Shown here in pieces: positions 30,769-43,094 of a stretch of DNA of 55,689 nt. Position numbers and translations under genes: made by a program. A model generated the notes under the pieces. The model was not told the DNA's origin. It worked only from the letters and a program-made list of their open reading frames with translations, and searched no databases. Positions within the stretch are counted from its first letter, which is position 1. Each line of letters opens with the position of its first letter. Source of the stretch: Chara braunii (lineage: Eukaryota > Streptophyta > Charophyceae > Charales > Characeae); the NCBI GenBank assembly GCA_003427395.1, contig BFEA01000306.1, positions 1,178,778 through 1,234,466 of the forward strand, written 5' to 3'.

Positions 30769-32257
30769 GGAGGGAGTGTACTATGAGCAGGAACGAGAAT
30801 TGATTAGGCAAATGAGAGAGAAATGGGAGGCTGAATCTTGTCGTATCAACAAGGAGACTGAGAAAGACCTAATCATTGGTGAACCAGAGTTCTTAACCAA
30901 GCAAGAGAGGGCGTTAGTAGTTGACTTAATGAAGGAAAAACACAGCGCCTATGCCTTCAACGATGAGCAGAGGGGGAGGCTATATGTGGACAAGATAGGG
31001 ATGATCCGAATTCACACAGTCCCACATCAACCTTGGAATGTTAGAGGAGCGAGGTATCCAAATTCCGATGATCAGAGAAGGGTGGTAGAGTACCTTGACG
31101 AGAAGATTGATTCTCACGTAGCAGGATTCTCTAGCGGACCTTATGCCTCACCATGGTTCTGCTTCATCAAGCCAAATGAAGTACTCAGGTGGGTGCAAGA
31201 TTTGCAAAGATTGAACGCTGTAACGGTCAGGAATGCTGGAGGGCTCCCTAACGCTGATCAACTCTCTGAAGCTTGTGCTGGAAGGTCCATTATCTCGCTC
31301 ATAGATATGTATTCTGGTTATGACCAGTTTCCAGTGTATCCGACAGATAGGCCGATAACAGCAATGCATACTCCACGGGGGTTGATTCACATGAACGTGG
31401 CGCCCCAAGGATGGACGAACACGGTAGCCATGGTACAATGGAGTATGATGAGAGTCATGCAGCCGATCAGTCCGCAGATTACTGAGCCGTACATCGATGA
31501 TCTAGCTGTGAAAGGTCCAATGATAAAGGATGAGCAAGAGGTTGCACATGACATAAGGAAATTTGTCTGGGATCATGTCAATGATCTCAGGAAGGTACTC
31601 AATTTGTTACAGGAGTATAATCTTACGGCTAGTGGAGCTAAGTCCAGACATTGCATGAGTGAGGCTACTATATTGGGCTTTGTATGCAACAAGCAAGGTT
31701 GTCGTCCAGACACCAAGAAAACGAATAAGATCCTTGAGTTGCCATTCAGGAACGTTAGCGAAGTAAGGTGTTTTCTTGGGACGTGCGGGTTCTGGAGAAT
31801 TTTCATTGAACGGTTTGCTGCAAAGACAGAACATGTGAGGAAACTGGTTAGAAAGAACCAGGAATGGGAATGGGGAGAGAAGCATGAGCAAGTGGTGAAG
31901 AGTTTGAAGGAGGAATTTAAAGAAGGAGGTCTTGTGTTGGGGGTCCTTGATTATGGAGTTGTTACAGAAAGACCCTTTATCAAAGACACTGATGCTGGAC
32001 CCACAGCTCTAGGAGGAGTCATAATACAGACAGATTTGGAAGGAAAAGAAAGACCTTTGCGATTTGAGAGTCGAACCCTCAATACTACTGAGCGGAACTA
32101 CTCCCAATTCAAAAAGGAGGTTTTGGCCGTGTTGCATTGCCTGCGTATCTTTAGGCACTATCTCTATGGAAGAAGGTTTGTCCTGAGAATAGATCCGATT
32201 GCCCTTATATACTCCCTCAAGAATTTCGCACCCACAGATCCTACTATCGCCAGATAG
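30758..32257 (+). CDS. pol: Reverse transcriptase and most of RNase H
   Basis: Uninterrupted 499-residue frame. RT motifs in order: SPWFCFIKPN and WVQDLQRLN (fingers), DMYSGYDQFPV with the first catalytic Asp, PQGWTNTVAM (motif B), and the YIDD box (31490-31501, residues 245-248) with the two further Asp. Then FLGTCGFWR (connection) and RNase H with DTDAGPTALGGVI and SRTLNTTERNYSQFKKEVLAVL (catalytic Asp and Glu). It copies element RNA into DNA and removes the RNA strand. The YIDD with following AVKGP and the FVWDHVNDL stretch recall Ty3/gypsy elements known from fungi and algae rather than the common angiosperm lineages; a tree is needed. The GTG at 30758 is not a true start. Confidence 0.85.
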   Translation: MTHEEGVYYEQERELIRQMREKWEAESCRINKETEKDLIIGEPEFLTKQERALVVDLMKEKHSAYAFNDEQRGRLYVDKIGMIRIHTVPHQPWNVRGARYPNSDDQRRVVEYLDEKIDSHVAGFSSGPYASPWFCFIKPNEVLRWVQDLQRLNAVTVRNAGGLPNADQLSEACAGRSIISLIDMYSGYDQFPVYPTDRPITAMHTPRGLIHMNVAPQGWTNTVAMVQWSMMRVMQPISPQITEPYIDDLAVKGPMIKDEQEVAHDIRKFVWDHVNDLRKVLNLLQEYNLTASGAKSRHCMSEATILGFVCNKQGCRPDTKKTNKILELPFRNVSEVRCFLGTCGFWRIFIERFAAKTEHVRKLVRKNQEWEWGEKHEQVVKSLKEEFKEGGLVLGVLDYGVVTERPFIKDTDAGPTALGGVIIQTDLEGKERPLRFESRTLNTTERNYSQFKKEVLAVLHCLRIFRHYLYGRRFVLRIDPIALIYSLKNFAPTDPTIAR

Positions 32258-33130
32258 CTCACGTATATCTGAATGTTCGATTTTAAGTTGGAACATATCC
32301 CAGGGAATAAAAACAGGGCTGATGGGTTGAGCATGATAGAGTGGGAGAAGTCTGGGGATGCAAAGGAAGAGACTCCACTAGTGGATGGATTCCTAGATGA
32401 AGATGATATGCAACTCCATGTGAATTCATGGAAACTGAGTGTTAATGATAGAGATGCAAGGAGAGGAAAATCCATGTGGTACGCCCCAACAACTTTTGTA
32501 GAAGTCGAAGGGTTGGTGTTGAAACCTTTCATTGAAGAAGACGCATGGGGAGAAAGGAATGGAGAGTGAATGGAGGAGTTGGCTTTGACAGAGACCTACA
32601 GATTGAAGGACAATCCAATGACAATTGAGGCAGAAACGAAGCAAGTAGATCGGTACCTGCTGACAATGGGAAGAATACACTATCTTGTCAACTCGCTCCT
32701 GCAAGTTCAGGCTGACAATGAAGAAGAGATAGTAAAGGCAAACGAGATAGTGTTGGGGGATGACTTTGAATTTGATGAGGAGTTGAAAGGAGAGGAGTTT
32801 GAACAAGGAAAAATCTCGGAGGATTTTCGGGAAGAAGAATATGATGGGTTCCATGTGGAAATGAGGCTTCTTCTCTCCCGGGATAAGCGAAAAAGAGAGG
32901 TTAGTAAGAAAACTCTCCGCATGAAAGATCATTACATAGTGAGGGGAGACCATCTCTTCATCAGGGACAAAAGGGGACCTCCTAGGAGGGTCATTTGTGG
33001 CAGGAATCGGCAGATCGATGTGATAGCAGCGCTTCATGATGGACCCGTAGGAGGTCACAGGAGTTTCACTACTACCATCAAGAAGGTGACCGAGCTGTAC
33101 TTTTGGGAGGGTATGTATGGAATGATCTGA
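32258..33130 (+). pseudogene. pol: RNase H end, linker and integrase zinc-binding domain
   Basis: Same frame as RT, after in-frame TAG 32255-32257 and TGA 32270-32272. The RNase H end FDFKLEHIPGNKNRADGLS is intact to the eye. TGA at 32567-32569 follows, then a linker and the integrase HHCC region: two His in HDGPVGGH (near 33035-33060), the FWEGM segment, TGA at 33128-33130, and the two Cys of KYCELC just after it. Two of the stops fall where tryptophan is usual, so a TGG-to-TAG or TGA change is likely. Confidence 0.75.
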
Positions 33131-34069
33131 AAGTACTGCGAATTGTGCGTCCCCTTCCAAATCAGATCTCCAATCAGGTGCAAGGAACTCCTACATCCAA
33201 GATATATCAAGGATGTGGGGGCAGTGATCCATCTGGATCTCGTAGCAATGCCTTTGGGACTCAGAGGCTATCCGAGATAATCTCACGGGATTTGTTGATG
33301 GAAAGGTCATCCGAACCAAGACGGGAGCAGTCTTGGCAGAGTGCATCAAAGAATATTACCTCCGGTATCCTTTCGTTGTGGAGTTTACAATGGATAGGGG
33401 GTCTGAGTTTACGTGTGGGGAAGTGAAAGAGTTGCTGGACGACCTAAGAGTTATTGCCAAGTATACGACCAGAGCACATTCATAGGCAAATGCACCTGTT
33501 GAAAGAGGACACAACACGATCACTAATTTGCTGGCAAAGTGGACAGTTGCGAACCAAACCTGTGGCCAAATTTCCTAAGAACGGTGTTCTTTGTCGACAA
33601 CATCACAGTCAACAGAACCACAGGTTGTGCCCCTGCAACCCTGTGGTATGGAAGGCAAGCCACGTTTCCTATAGAGAGTTTTTTAAAAACATGGCGAAGG
33701 CAGGATCTTGAGAATGATATGCCTCTGGAAGAATTGCTTGACATCAGGGCCAGGCAGGTCAGTATTACTGAAGAGCGGATACAGGAAGCGGTGGAGAGAG
33801 TGGCTGACAGTCGTGGACGGGACAAAGAAAGGTGGAATAAATCTTCGCGCGTAAGTGATGAACCACTGGAAGTTGGAGAGATAGTACTGCTGTATGACTC
33901 CTCACTGGAAAAGCAATGGTCGAGGAAGTTGAACAAGAGATGGTTGGGACCCTTCAGAGTCAGACGCAGAGAGAATTATGGAGCTTATGAACTGGAAGAG
34001 ATGGATGAAACACCAAGAAAAGACTGAATTTTCGGATCTAGGCTGAAGAAGTTCAAAATGAGGCAAGAG
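33131..34069 (+). pseudogene. pol: Integrase catalytic core and C-terminal domain
   Basis: Catalytic triad visible across frames: Asp at 33236-33238 (HLDLVAM), Asp at 33393-33395 (TMDRGSEF) and Glu at 33501-33503 (APVERGH), with exactly 35 residues between the last two. Damage: TAA 33278 and a frame change near 33270-33285, TAG 33483, a frame change back near 33535-33576, TGA 34025. The C-terminal part (33539-34027) has the CAPATLWYGRQ segment and the GPFRV...YELEEMD end typical of Ty3/gypsy integrases. I see no chromodomain. It inserts the DNA copy into the genome. Confidence 0.75.
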
Positions 34070-34209
34070 GTGAGTTGATAAAAGATGAAAGAAAAGCCTG
34101 ATGATCTTGTGGAGCCTTTGCTGTGACATTTCCTTTGCGAACAGGCTGTTGTTAACCAGCTGCCGACTTTTTCCTTTATCTGTCACTCCCTTTCCTTTTC
34201 TGTGTGCAG
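34070..34209 (+). other. Possible intron between integrase and ORF3
   Basis: Starts with a strong donor, AAGAG|GTGAGT at 34070, and ends with a long pyrimidine tract and TGTGTGCAG at 34201-34209, 25 bases before the ORF3 ATG. Removing it would not join the two frames, so it would place ORF3 on a spliced message rather than fuse it. Confidence 0.4.
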
Positions 34210-34234
34210 GCGTGACCCAGGAAAACAGGCAGCC

Positions 34235-36314
34235 ATGACACAGAAGGGAGGGATAGCGGGTCCTTCCAGGACAACTCCTGGAAGAGAGGGACAAAAAAAG
34301 GCGCAACAGGTAACGAGGGATTCCCATGGAATGCCTATTTATAAGGAAGGGGACAATCTGAGGATCTTCCTGAGGGAATTTGAGGAGTATGCCTTCAGAA
34401 GAGAGTGGAGTACTCGGACCATGCTTGAACAGGTGGCAGGATTGGGGGAGTGCAATCAAGTGATATATGAGATTGCCTTAGAATGTCTGGGGTGGATAGA
34501 TCTCAAGGCTGGTATGTGGGCGAAATATGGGGACTTAGCCAGGGATGAGATCGAAGATGACATCATCTTCGATGACACCAACTTGGAAGATTTCGAGGAC
34601 CGCATCAACCTTTGCTCAGAGAAAAGGAGGTGGGGTGAATGGAAGAGCAAGTGATGAGGAGGATAGCACCAATGGAGTATGATGCGGTGAAGAGGATCAA
34701 GGAGGAGTCAGACACCAGGGGGAGCTTCCTTGTCAAGATGAGAAAGGGTTATCCCTTAGAGGTGCAGAGACAGAAGAAGAAACAGTTACTTCAGGAGCAG
34801 GGATTGTGGATTGGCAAGAGGGGAGAAAAGATAGAAAGGAGAGCTCAGAAGGAAGATAGGGGAAATATCACAGCCTCTTAGCAGGGGAATGATGAGGACA
34901 GAGCTCAAGGTGGAAATGACTCAATAAAAGAAGACAAGACACAAATGGAGGAGCATAATGGTAAGGAAGTGGAAGGCAATGGCAAGGTAGGAGAAGTAAA
35001 AAAGGGAGACGAGAAGGTGAAGGGAAAGGAGAAGGACAGTGAGAAGAATGAAATGGTAGGACCTTCTCGAACTGCAGAAAAGCCTACTTCCAATGAGCCT
35101 CCAAAGGAACGGGACACAAGGAGATGGACAGAGGAAAAGAGGCAGAGAAAAGAGAAAGAAAACAGGGAGTGAAGGAATTGGGTTGTGACCTCGTTAAGAG
35201 AAAATGAGTTTCCTACAGACGCACACTGGAGCTTGAAGTTGGAAAGGATGCTACTCTCTGAGACCGTAATCAGCTCCAAGTTAGCAACTGATATGGACAG
35301 GTTGATCCGGTTGAATGAGCTACTCAGAGACAATTGTGAATGGATCCTTGAGGGGGAGGCAGAAGGGGACGACAGGTTGAGAAAAGTGGAGGAAGAAAGG
35401 AAAAGGAAATCAGAAGTTCCTTTTCAGGAACTTCAGGACAGAATGAAGGAAAAAACAGAGTTATTCACGCAGGGAGTAGCAAGCCATGTCCCTGAGATCC
35501 TGAAGGAGATTCAGAGGTTGAGAGCAAGAGAAGAAAAAAGGGACATGCAGTGGGCAAAGGTGGAAAAGGAAATGGAGGGTTTGAAGACTGAGGTGCAAAA
35601 AACAAAAATTGAACAGGGAAACTTGGAGGTAAAGTTTGAGACACTAAGCACTGCTCTTGACAACAAGAGTAAAGAGGCAGAGACAAAAAGGTGGAAAGGG
35701 AGAAGTTTGAAAAAGAAATTGGTAAGTTGGAGGCAAAAGTCAGTCAACAAGGAAAAACAATTGAAATGGAAAAGAGCGAGAGGAAGCTGAAAAATGAGAG
35801 GTGGAAAAAAAAGTGGAAGAAGGTGGAGGAAGTCTTGAAGAAGTCAACAGGGGATATTCAGACAAAGGTTGAAGAGGAGAAGAATGAGGATAGGAGGGGA
35901 GACCTGGGAATGGAAGAAGAAGAGAAGAGACTTGATGATAACAACCAGGACAAAGGGTTGATGGTAGGAGTTGTCGCCTTGCCTAAAAAGGATGAAACAT
36001 CACTGACTGATAACAAAGTGGGACAGGAGAGGAAGAGGTCTTACCTTGAAACATTAATTGGGGCTGCGTCACAAGATATCCCATCATTTGCAAAGAGATC
36101 AAAGGAAGAAGAGAAAAAGTTATGTTGGTACTGTATGAAGGGAGTCCACAGGAGGGATGATTGTCCTGATTTTAAGACAAATAGGGAAAAAGGGTTAGTT
36201 AGTCTCGATGAGAACAACAGACTCATCGGTAGGAAGGAGAATCTGATTAAAAGAACCAAAGAAGGGTTTAGGGTTCAGTTGTATGAGCAGTTGGGACTCA
36301 CTTTAGAGGATTAA
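34235..36314 (+). pseudogene. ORF3: post-pol Gag-like protein, coiled coil and CCHC knuckle
   Basis: Lies where retroviruses carry env, but has no signal peptide or membrane span. Piece 1 (34235-34654) has a capsid-like segment (DNLRIFLREFEEYAFRREW). A frameshift leads to 34639-34881, TAG 34879, then a Lys/Glu-rich region to TGA 35170, then 35185-35790 with long heptad-like coiled coil. A frameshift near 35690 leads to the last piece ending 36314, with the intact knuckle CWYCMKGVHRRDDC at 36123-36164 (CX2CX4HX4C). The host element has a homologous knuckle at 6541-6500. Best reading: a second Gag-type structural or RNA-binding protein, duplicated or captured. Its function is not known. Confidence 0.65.
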
Positions 36315-38040
36315 AATAAAATAGTTTTGATTCCTTTTAAACAGGCATTGTATATTAGGGACTGAGGGTGAAGGAGGCAGTATGATGAGGTTGGTATTTA
36401 CTCTTCTTACGAGCATCGGATGGAGTGTTTTTGTCTGGGTACAGTACTAAGATTTGGAGATCATGTATATTATTCTGACTCGGCATTTTGTACTCTAGTA
36501 ATTGAGGGTAGGTCAAACGTATGGTTCATTTTTTTATCTTGAGGATCTGTGCATCCGTCTGGATCAATTTTGGACATATATTTTTATATTCAGTTCAGTT
36601 TTTCTATCTTAAGTTATTTGCGAGGTCTACCTATGGGGAACTTCACAATTGAGTTGGTCCAGTGTTTGATATTTGTGGATAAAATGTGTACTTTGGATAT
36701 ATGTGCAGTCTATGCTGTCAGATCTTGAACTAGGATGCTCAGAAAAACACCTAAGTGTTCAAGAATGACAAGAGTGACTGAACTGAGATTTGCAAAGTTT
36801 GAGAGTTGTTTTGCACCTATGATGAGTCATTTATGTTTATCTTTAAATCAGACCCTAAAAAGGGGTATGGAAAAGTCAAAGTTATTTTACATTTGAGAAA
36901 ACCTTGTGAATCAGAGAAATGTATGTTGTGAATGGAATGGATGTTTTTTCTGCCTTCTCACAAGACAAGGGGTCAAACACATACTTTTTGTTTTCATTAT
37001 GAGTATTTTGGTTGACTTTTCAATTGGAAAAAGATCACCGAGACGTGTGCCTATCCAGCTTGTGATCAAGATCTGGTAGGCACGGCCCCTAAGTGGCTCT
37101 GACGATGCCCCTCGATCAGAGACAAGTTTTTCAATCATTTTGAATAATTCTTATTGATATTGCTTATTTCATATATATTCAATGGGTTTGTTCACCCATT
37201 CAAAGACAACTGGCGAGGGGAGAAAATTTTTATCTGGTCAAATTGAATTTCATATGTGTATTTTTGAAATAATCATTGCTCATCCACTTATGGAGGTCAG
37301 TCTGAGGGACTTAAAATTACCAAGCCTATGGTGAAAATTTGGCATCGTTGGGACGTAACTCCCAGCGTGGACTGCTGACCAAGTATAACCAGGCAATAGG
37401 CCTTCCGATTACGGCCTGGGACGAAACTTGAGGGGAAGGATTCCCTAATGATAATATCAAGTTCAAGTAAATATCGGGGGGATCGAGAGTCAGGTCTAGA
37501 TATTTTATAGGATGTATTTTATCCTGTGTTGCGTAACCAATACAGGTACACCATTAAGATAACAACATGGTGGGCCACAGATCAGGCTTGATCAACTGAC
37601 TGTGGTGGGTTGAGACCAAGGTTGCCGATCCCCTCGCATTAGACTTCGGGTGGAACGGTAAAATCAGACTAAGGTTGAGACCCTCGTCCTAAAGGTAGGA
37701 TTCATTTATGGTTCCTAACTCCTCGGACACCCAACAAGATCCTGACAATAAAGTCTAAAGTTGAGGGGAGAGGCTATCATTATCTTCCTTGGTGACCTCT
37801 GTAACTGTAGTACAGATCTAGTATCCCCACTTTGAGTCATATGGAGTAATAATTTTTTGGTATTGCAATTATTGGTATGTGGGAGACCCAGGTTGAAATC
37901 CTGGCAGTATGGACGCACCATGGGAGATAGTGAGGGACTTCAAACCACAACTTCATCCGGGAAATCGAATTTTGACAACTTGTCGCGTCAGAAGACCTTT
38001 GTTTGCATATAGATTCCCCAGCGACGGGGACGTCGCTTAA
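36315..38040 (+). other. 3' noncoding region of the nested element
   Basis: No supported gene. Homologous in reverse complement to 4863-6429 of the host element. Ends in the purine-rich primer tract next to the 3' LTR. Confidence 0.6.
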
Positions 38041-38056
38041 TGGGGTCTGGGAAGAC
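38041..38056 (+). other. Candidate polypurine tract
   Basis: TGGGGTCTGGGAAGAC directly before the LTR start; mostly purine. The host element has a closely matching tract at 4863-4880 (minus). It would prime plus-strand DNA synthesis. Confidence 0.55.
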
Positions 38057-38067
38057 TGTCGGAGTTG

Positions 38068-38085
38068 ATACCCTTACAAGGGTAT
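38068..38085. promoter_or_regulatory. Terminal LTR palindrome
   Basis: Same 18-bp palindrome as at 9969-9986. Confidence 0.7.
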
Positions 38086-38587
38086 CTGCTCATGATATTG
38101 TAGTCGACACAATGCCGACGCCGACTGTTAGAACAGAGACGGCTAAAAACAGAAACTGGGGCAAACCCCTCGACCGTTATGGTCATAAAAGTTTAGTTAC
38201 CGCCAGGGCCAAAACACGGTACGCGCGGACAAGAGTCGGGGGTTAAAGAATTTTGAATGCTCGTCTGCGTCATCACAGCGCATGCAGAGCTGACGGGAGT
38301 TAGTGGATTAAAAAATAAAAATAAAAATCGCGCGCGCTATTCCGACGCGCGCAGAGACTGCAAAATGGTTAGTAAATAAAACCTCAGACCACAAGGTCGG
38401 AAACAGAAGAGAGTCACGAGGGACACGGCTACTGTCTTTCTCAGGCAGTTGACGACTAAGGAAAAGTGATTGTTTCAACTCGAGTCCGCGGACGTTGACT
38501 GTGTCGAAAAAAACGTGGCGGGAAGCCACTCCCCGCAGGATAGAATATATGAAGAAATTAGTAAAAGCCCCAGACATGTGGCCGGGG

Positions 38588-40139
38588 CGATTAGGCAAGA
38601 AGGGCCTAGCCTGTGGTAGCAGACCGCAACAACCAAACGATGGCCTGAGCTTCCCCGACGATGGACTGTGGAGTTATGCACTGACTAGACTGAGCCCTGT
38701 ACCCNACTTAGGGCAAATTGGCTCCTCCTAAGACCAAACAAGGAGCTAGCCCAGTAGGNACAGGCATAGACTGATATGTGAGGGATTCGGGGATCGAATC
38801 TGACTTGCCTACGGGCTAGCTCCTTTTGTTAGCAGCAAGGGGCAGGGACTGCTTTTTTTTCACCCACTCTCCGACGGGCGAGGCTCGAACCCACGACATA
38901 CGGATTAGGAATTANTTGGTGTCGGTAAATTAGTTATGACTCAAAGTCTCGCTGTAACGGGGACCCGCCATTTGGCAAGCAAAAAAAGTTAGAGGTTGGA
39001 TTCTGTTCGGTTTTGTTCTGTTTTTTTTCTTCTTTTCTTTTCTTTTCTTTTCTTTGTTTTTACTTTTTCTTTTCGCATTTTCTTTGTTTTCCTTCTTTTC
39101 AATTCCCGACGAGATCATATTTCGAACTTACCTCGATTCCCGGGCAAAATTCATTCCCGGGAAGGAGTATTCGATACCCCGCGGTGATAGTGCCTCAAAC
39201 AAGCCAAGTCCGACCATGCCTAGCCGTGCAACGACGCGGGGTGCGTGAGAAGAAGTGTGGTGTACATAACTTAGAAAGAGTCGCGTGGGGAGAAGCAAGA
39301 GAGAGCAAAGTGCGAACGAGAGAAGCCTGCGAATGTGAGCGTGCAATCTTGCAAGCAAAAGCTAGTTCGAAGGCGAAACGTGCATGCAATCGAGAGAAGA
39401 AGGCGTCGGAGAAGTGACACTAGGTGACAGACGGGAGGAAAAGGGCAAAAAGAGGAAAGAATACGAAGAAATAGAGGAAATGAAGAAGAAGAAAAGGGAA
39501 GAAGGAGGGAGGAAGGGAAGGAGAGGAAGGGAGATAATGCTTGCCTCCCCTACCATCAGCAGTGGCGACATACCGGGATTAGATTGAGAGACCTCGCGCT
39601 TGAATACGAGAGACTCTTTGTGCACATTTTCGAGCGGTTTCCACTTCGCTGGGAACGAGAGAGTTGTTTGACGGGGGACGGAGTCCTTTTCTTTGCGCCG
39701 TACACATGGGCGGCGAACACGACGCCGGAGGGAGAAAGAAAGTCGGTAAGTCTCTAATCTCGAGGCCCGTTACCCGTAATAAACAAAGACAAAATAACTA
39801 ACTAAATAAATAAATAAATAAGCAAATAAATAAGAGAATCTAACACTAAAACAAGAAAAGGTGAACTCACTTCTATTACATATGTGTGAGTGAGTATGTA
39901 CTATGTGTATGTGTGTGAGCGAGAGAAGGAGAGTTCTTCTTCTCCCTCTTCTAAGTCCACCATCCCTTCTTCACCCTCGCGACAACTGAGGAACTTAACA
40001 ATACGGGATCCAGACTCGGCTCTTGGACTTCAGACATGACAACGAGTGATTATTTGGGATTGGTGACAAAAGCTTGGTGTTGACGACATTCCCATCTCTC
40101 TCTCCCTCCCTCTCGTCTGATCCTTCCTCTTCGTCTGTG
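38588..40139. repeat. Second copy of the identical N-sharing block
   Basis: Matches 10484-12035 without a difference that I can find and ends at an N run. See that entry. Confidence 0.85.
38742..38823 (+). other. Conserved tRNA-like module
   Basis: Copy of 10638-10719 inside the identical block, so not an independent observation. Confidence 0.45.
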
Positions 40140-40147
40140 NNNNNNNN
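40140..40147. other. Assembly gap (8 N)
   Basis: The sequence after the gap restarts at the equivalent of 10979, about 1.06 kb upstream of where the sequence before the gap had reached. The gap therefore joins overlapping, not adjacent, pieces. Confidence 0.95.
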
Positions 40148-42307
40148 TTTGTTTTCCTTCTTTTCAATTCCCGACAAGATCATATTTCGAACTTACCTCG
40201 ATTCACGGGCAAAATTCATTCCCGGGAAGGAGTATTCGATACCCTGTGGTGATAGTGCCTAAAAAAAAAAAAGTCCTACCGTGCCTAGCCGCGCAACGAC
40301 GCGAACGAGAGAAGCCTGCGAATGCGAGCGTGCAATCGTGCAAGCGAAAGCTAGTTCGAAGGTGAAACGTGCATGCAATCGAGAGAAGAAGGCATGGGAG
40401 AAGTGACACTAGCTGGCAGACGGGAGAAAAAGGGCAAAAAAAGGAAAGAATACGAAGAAATAGAGGAAACGAAGAAGAAAAAAAGGGAAGAAGGAGGGAG
40501 GTAGGGAAGAAGAGGAAGGGAGATAATGCTTGCCTCCCCTACCATTGGCAGCGACGACATACCGGGATTGGATTGAGAGACCTCGTGCTTGAATACGAGG
40601 GACTCTCTGTGCACACTTTCGAGCGGTTTCCAGTTTGTTGGGAACGGGAGAGTTGTTTGACGGGGGACGGAGTCCTTTTCTTTGCGCCGTACGCTGGGGC
40701 GGCGAACACGACGCCGGAGGGAGAAAGAAAGTCGGTAAGTCTCCAATCTCGCGGCCCGTTACCCGTAATAAGCAAAGACAAAATAACTAAATAAATAAAT
40801 AAATAAATAAGGAAATAAATAAGAGAATCTAACACTAAAACAAGAAAAGGTGAACTCACTTCTACTACATATGTGTGAGTGAGTATGTACTATGTGTAGG
40901 TGTGTGAGCGAGAGAAGGAGAGTTCTTCTTCTCCCTCTTCTAAGTCCACCATCCCTTCTTCACCCTCGCGACAACTGAGGAACTTAACGACACAGGATCC
41001 AGACTCAGCTCTTGGACTTCAGACATGACAACAAGTGATTATTTGGGATTGGTGACAAAAGCTTGGTGTTGACGGCATTCCCATCTCTCCCTCCCTCCCT
41101 CTCGTCTGATCCTTCCTCTTCGTCTGTGCATATCTGGCCTGGCGCTTTCTTCCTGCATACGACGCCAGGTCCCTTCACAACATGTGACGAGGGTGATGTT
41201 GGAGCTGTACTGCAATATCGATCGTTCGGATCATTGGTATCTAAGTCTTCCGCTACGCTATTTGTACTTTGAATGAGAAGTCGGTTCTTGTTCTGCGCCT
41301 TTATCATAGGCAACTATGTATGTATGGGTGAGTGAGAGAGAGATAGAGAAAGTGAGAGAGAGAGGAGAAACAAGAAGGAGGAGAAAAGGTAAGGTTAAGC
41401 GATACAAGATTGAGTTACTACATACCTGCTGCACTGGAGATATCACTACGGCGAAATAAGAGTGAGAAAAATGTAGAGTTTCCAACTCGCACCTCGTCAA
41501 TTGCCGCTTGGATCGATAGAATGAGCAAAGCAAAAAGTGGGAGTGAATATTTCCACGTTTCAGCGGAAGATTCATTCAGTTTTTTTTTGCCCACCCTATC
41601 GATGTTGTGTGTGTGTGAGTGTGTTTGTGTGAGTGCGTATGTATGCATGTGTGTGTGTGTCCCCCTACTAAGGCGATCACAAGCAACCTCCATCGAAGGT
41701 ATATGAAAAGTATGAATCTACTGCCAGAACGTGGAGAGATACACTACCGCCTAGGTGTCTGTATGAGTGTGCGTGAATGTGTGTGAAGGAGTGTGTATGT
41801 GTGAGTAGAGAGAGAGAGTGAGAGAAGAATGTGAGCGGAGCGAAAAGAAAAGCGAGCGGGAGCAGGGAGAAATAGCACGAATAAGCAAGCAGATCCGCAC
41901 GAATGAGGTGGAGCTGAAGACAGCGACCGAGGAAAGAACTACTGAGCAAGCAGGGAACGTGCGGTGGTAGCCACGTGAGCATTGGAGAAGGCGAGCGGGA
42001 GACAGGCAAGATAGCACGTAAGGAAGAAGGAGGAGGAGATGAAGAAGAAGAAGAAGAAAAAGAAAAAGAAGAAGAGGAAGAAGGAGAAGAAGAAGAGGAG
42101 GAGAAAGGGAGAAGAAGGAAGTAGCAAAGAAGATGCGGGGAGAAGAGGAAAGTAACGAGAAAGATCGCGCGGCAGGAGAAAAGGATCACGTAAAGGGAGA
42201 AGGAAAGATCGGAAGGAAGATGGGATAAAGCAAATCAAGAAGTGGCAGTGTATATTTCCACGTTTCGGCGAAAGATTCTTTCCGTTTTTGCTCATCCTAT
42301 CGGTAGA

Positions 42308-42344
<37 letters not shown>

Positions 42345-42965
42345 GGAGACGATAAGTCTCCAACCTTGGCCATCAGCTATGTCTCGAACCTACGGCGCCT
42401 CACGGATCGATAAAACGAGCAAATCAAAAAGTGACAGTGTATATTTCCCCGTTTCAGTGGAAGATTCATTTCGTTTTTGCTCGTCCTATCGATGGAATGT
42501 GTGTATGTGAGACGATCATGATTCAACCAAAGAGAGAGGAAGAGAGAGAGAAAGAGAGAGAGAAAGAGAGAGGGAGAGGAGAGATGGACTTGGCATCTGT
42601 GAGTGGGGAACGAGGTGGTGAGTGTAGTACGAGACACACCTGGTGCTGGAAACGTGCGACATTGATCACCATATGGGCGTACTTCGGGGATGCTGTTGTC
42701 ATCAGCTTCGACATTGTAGTGTAGGCAAGATAGGATCTGCCACATGTAGTCTGGGCGCCGAGTGCCAAATATGATATCAATATTGGATCTTCATTGATGA
42801 TGATAACGAGAACTTGCCAGCATTGTCAGTTATGAGCTCTTGGTGTTTTTCTACTAAGTAGAGCTGTGATGCAATTTTACCTTTGGTTCGAGGTCACGAG
42901 AATCAAGTCTCATGTGTAGGATGCTGCTTGTTTTTTGAAATCCGCTATTCGTTCGTTTTTCTTGC

Positions 42966-43005
42966 ATTATTATTATTATTAATATTATATTATATTAATA
43001 TTCTA

Positions 43006-43077
<72 letters not shown>

Positions 43078-43094
43078 TGTTATTATTATTATTA
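42966..43094. repeat. ATT microsatellite
   Basis: Counterpart of 16411-16534; the Tyr-rich plus-strand frame is its shadow. Confidence 0.95.

Noticed and set aside
25251-33130. Altered genetic code, with in-frame stops read as sense
   Set aside because: TAA, TAG and TGA all occur in frame at different sites and frameshifts exist too; decay is simpler.
34235-36314. ORF3 as an envelope gene
   Set aside because: There is no signal peptide, membrane span or glycoprotein-like cysteine pattern; it has coiled coil and a zinc knuckle instead.
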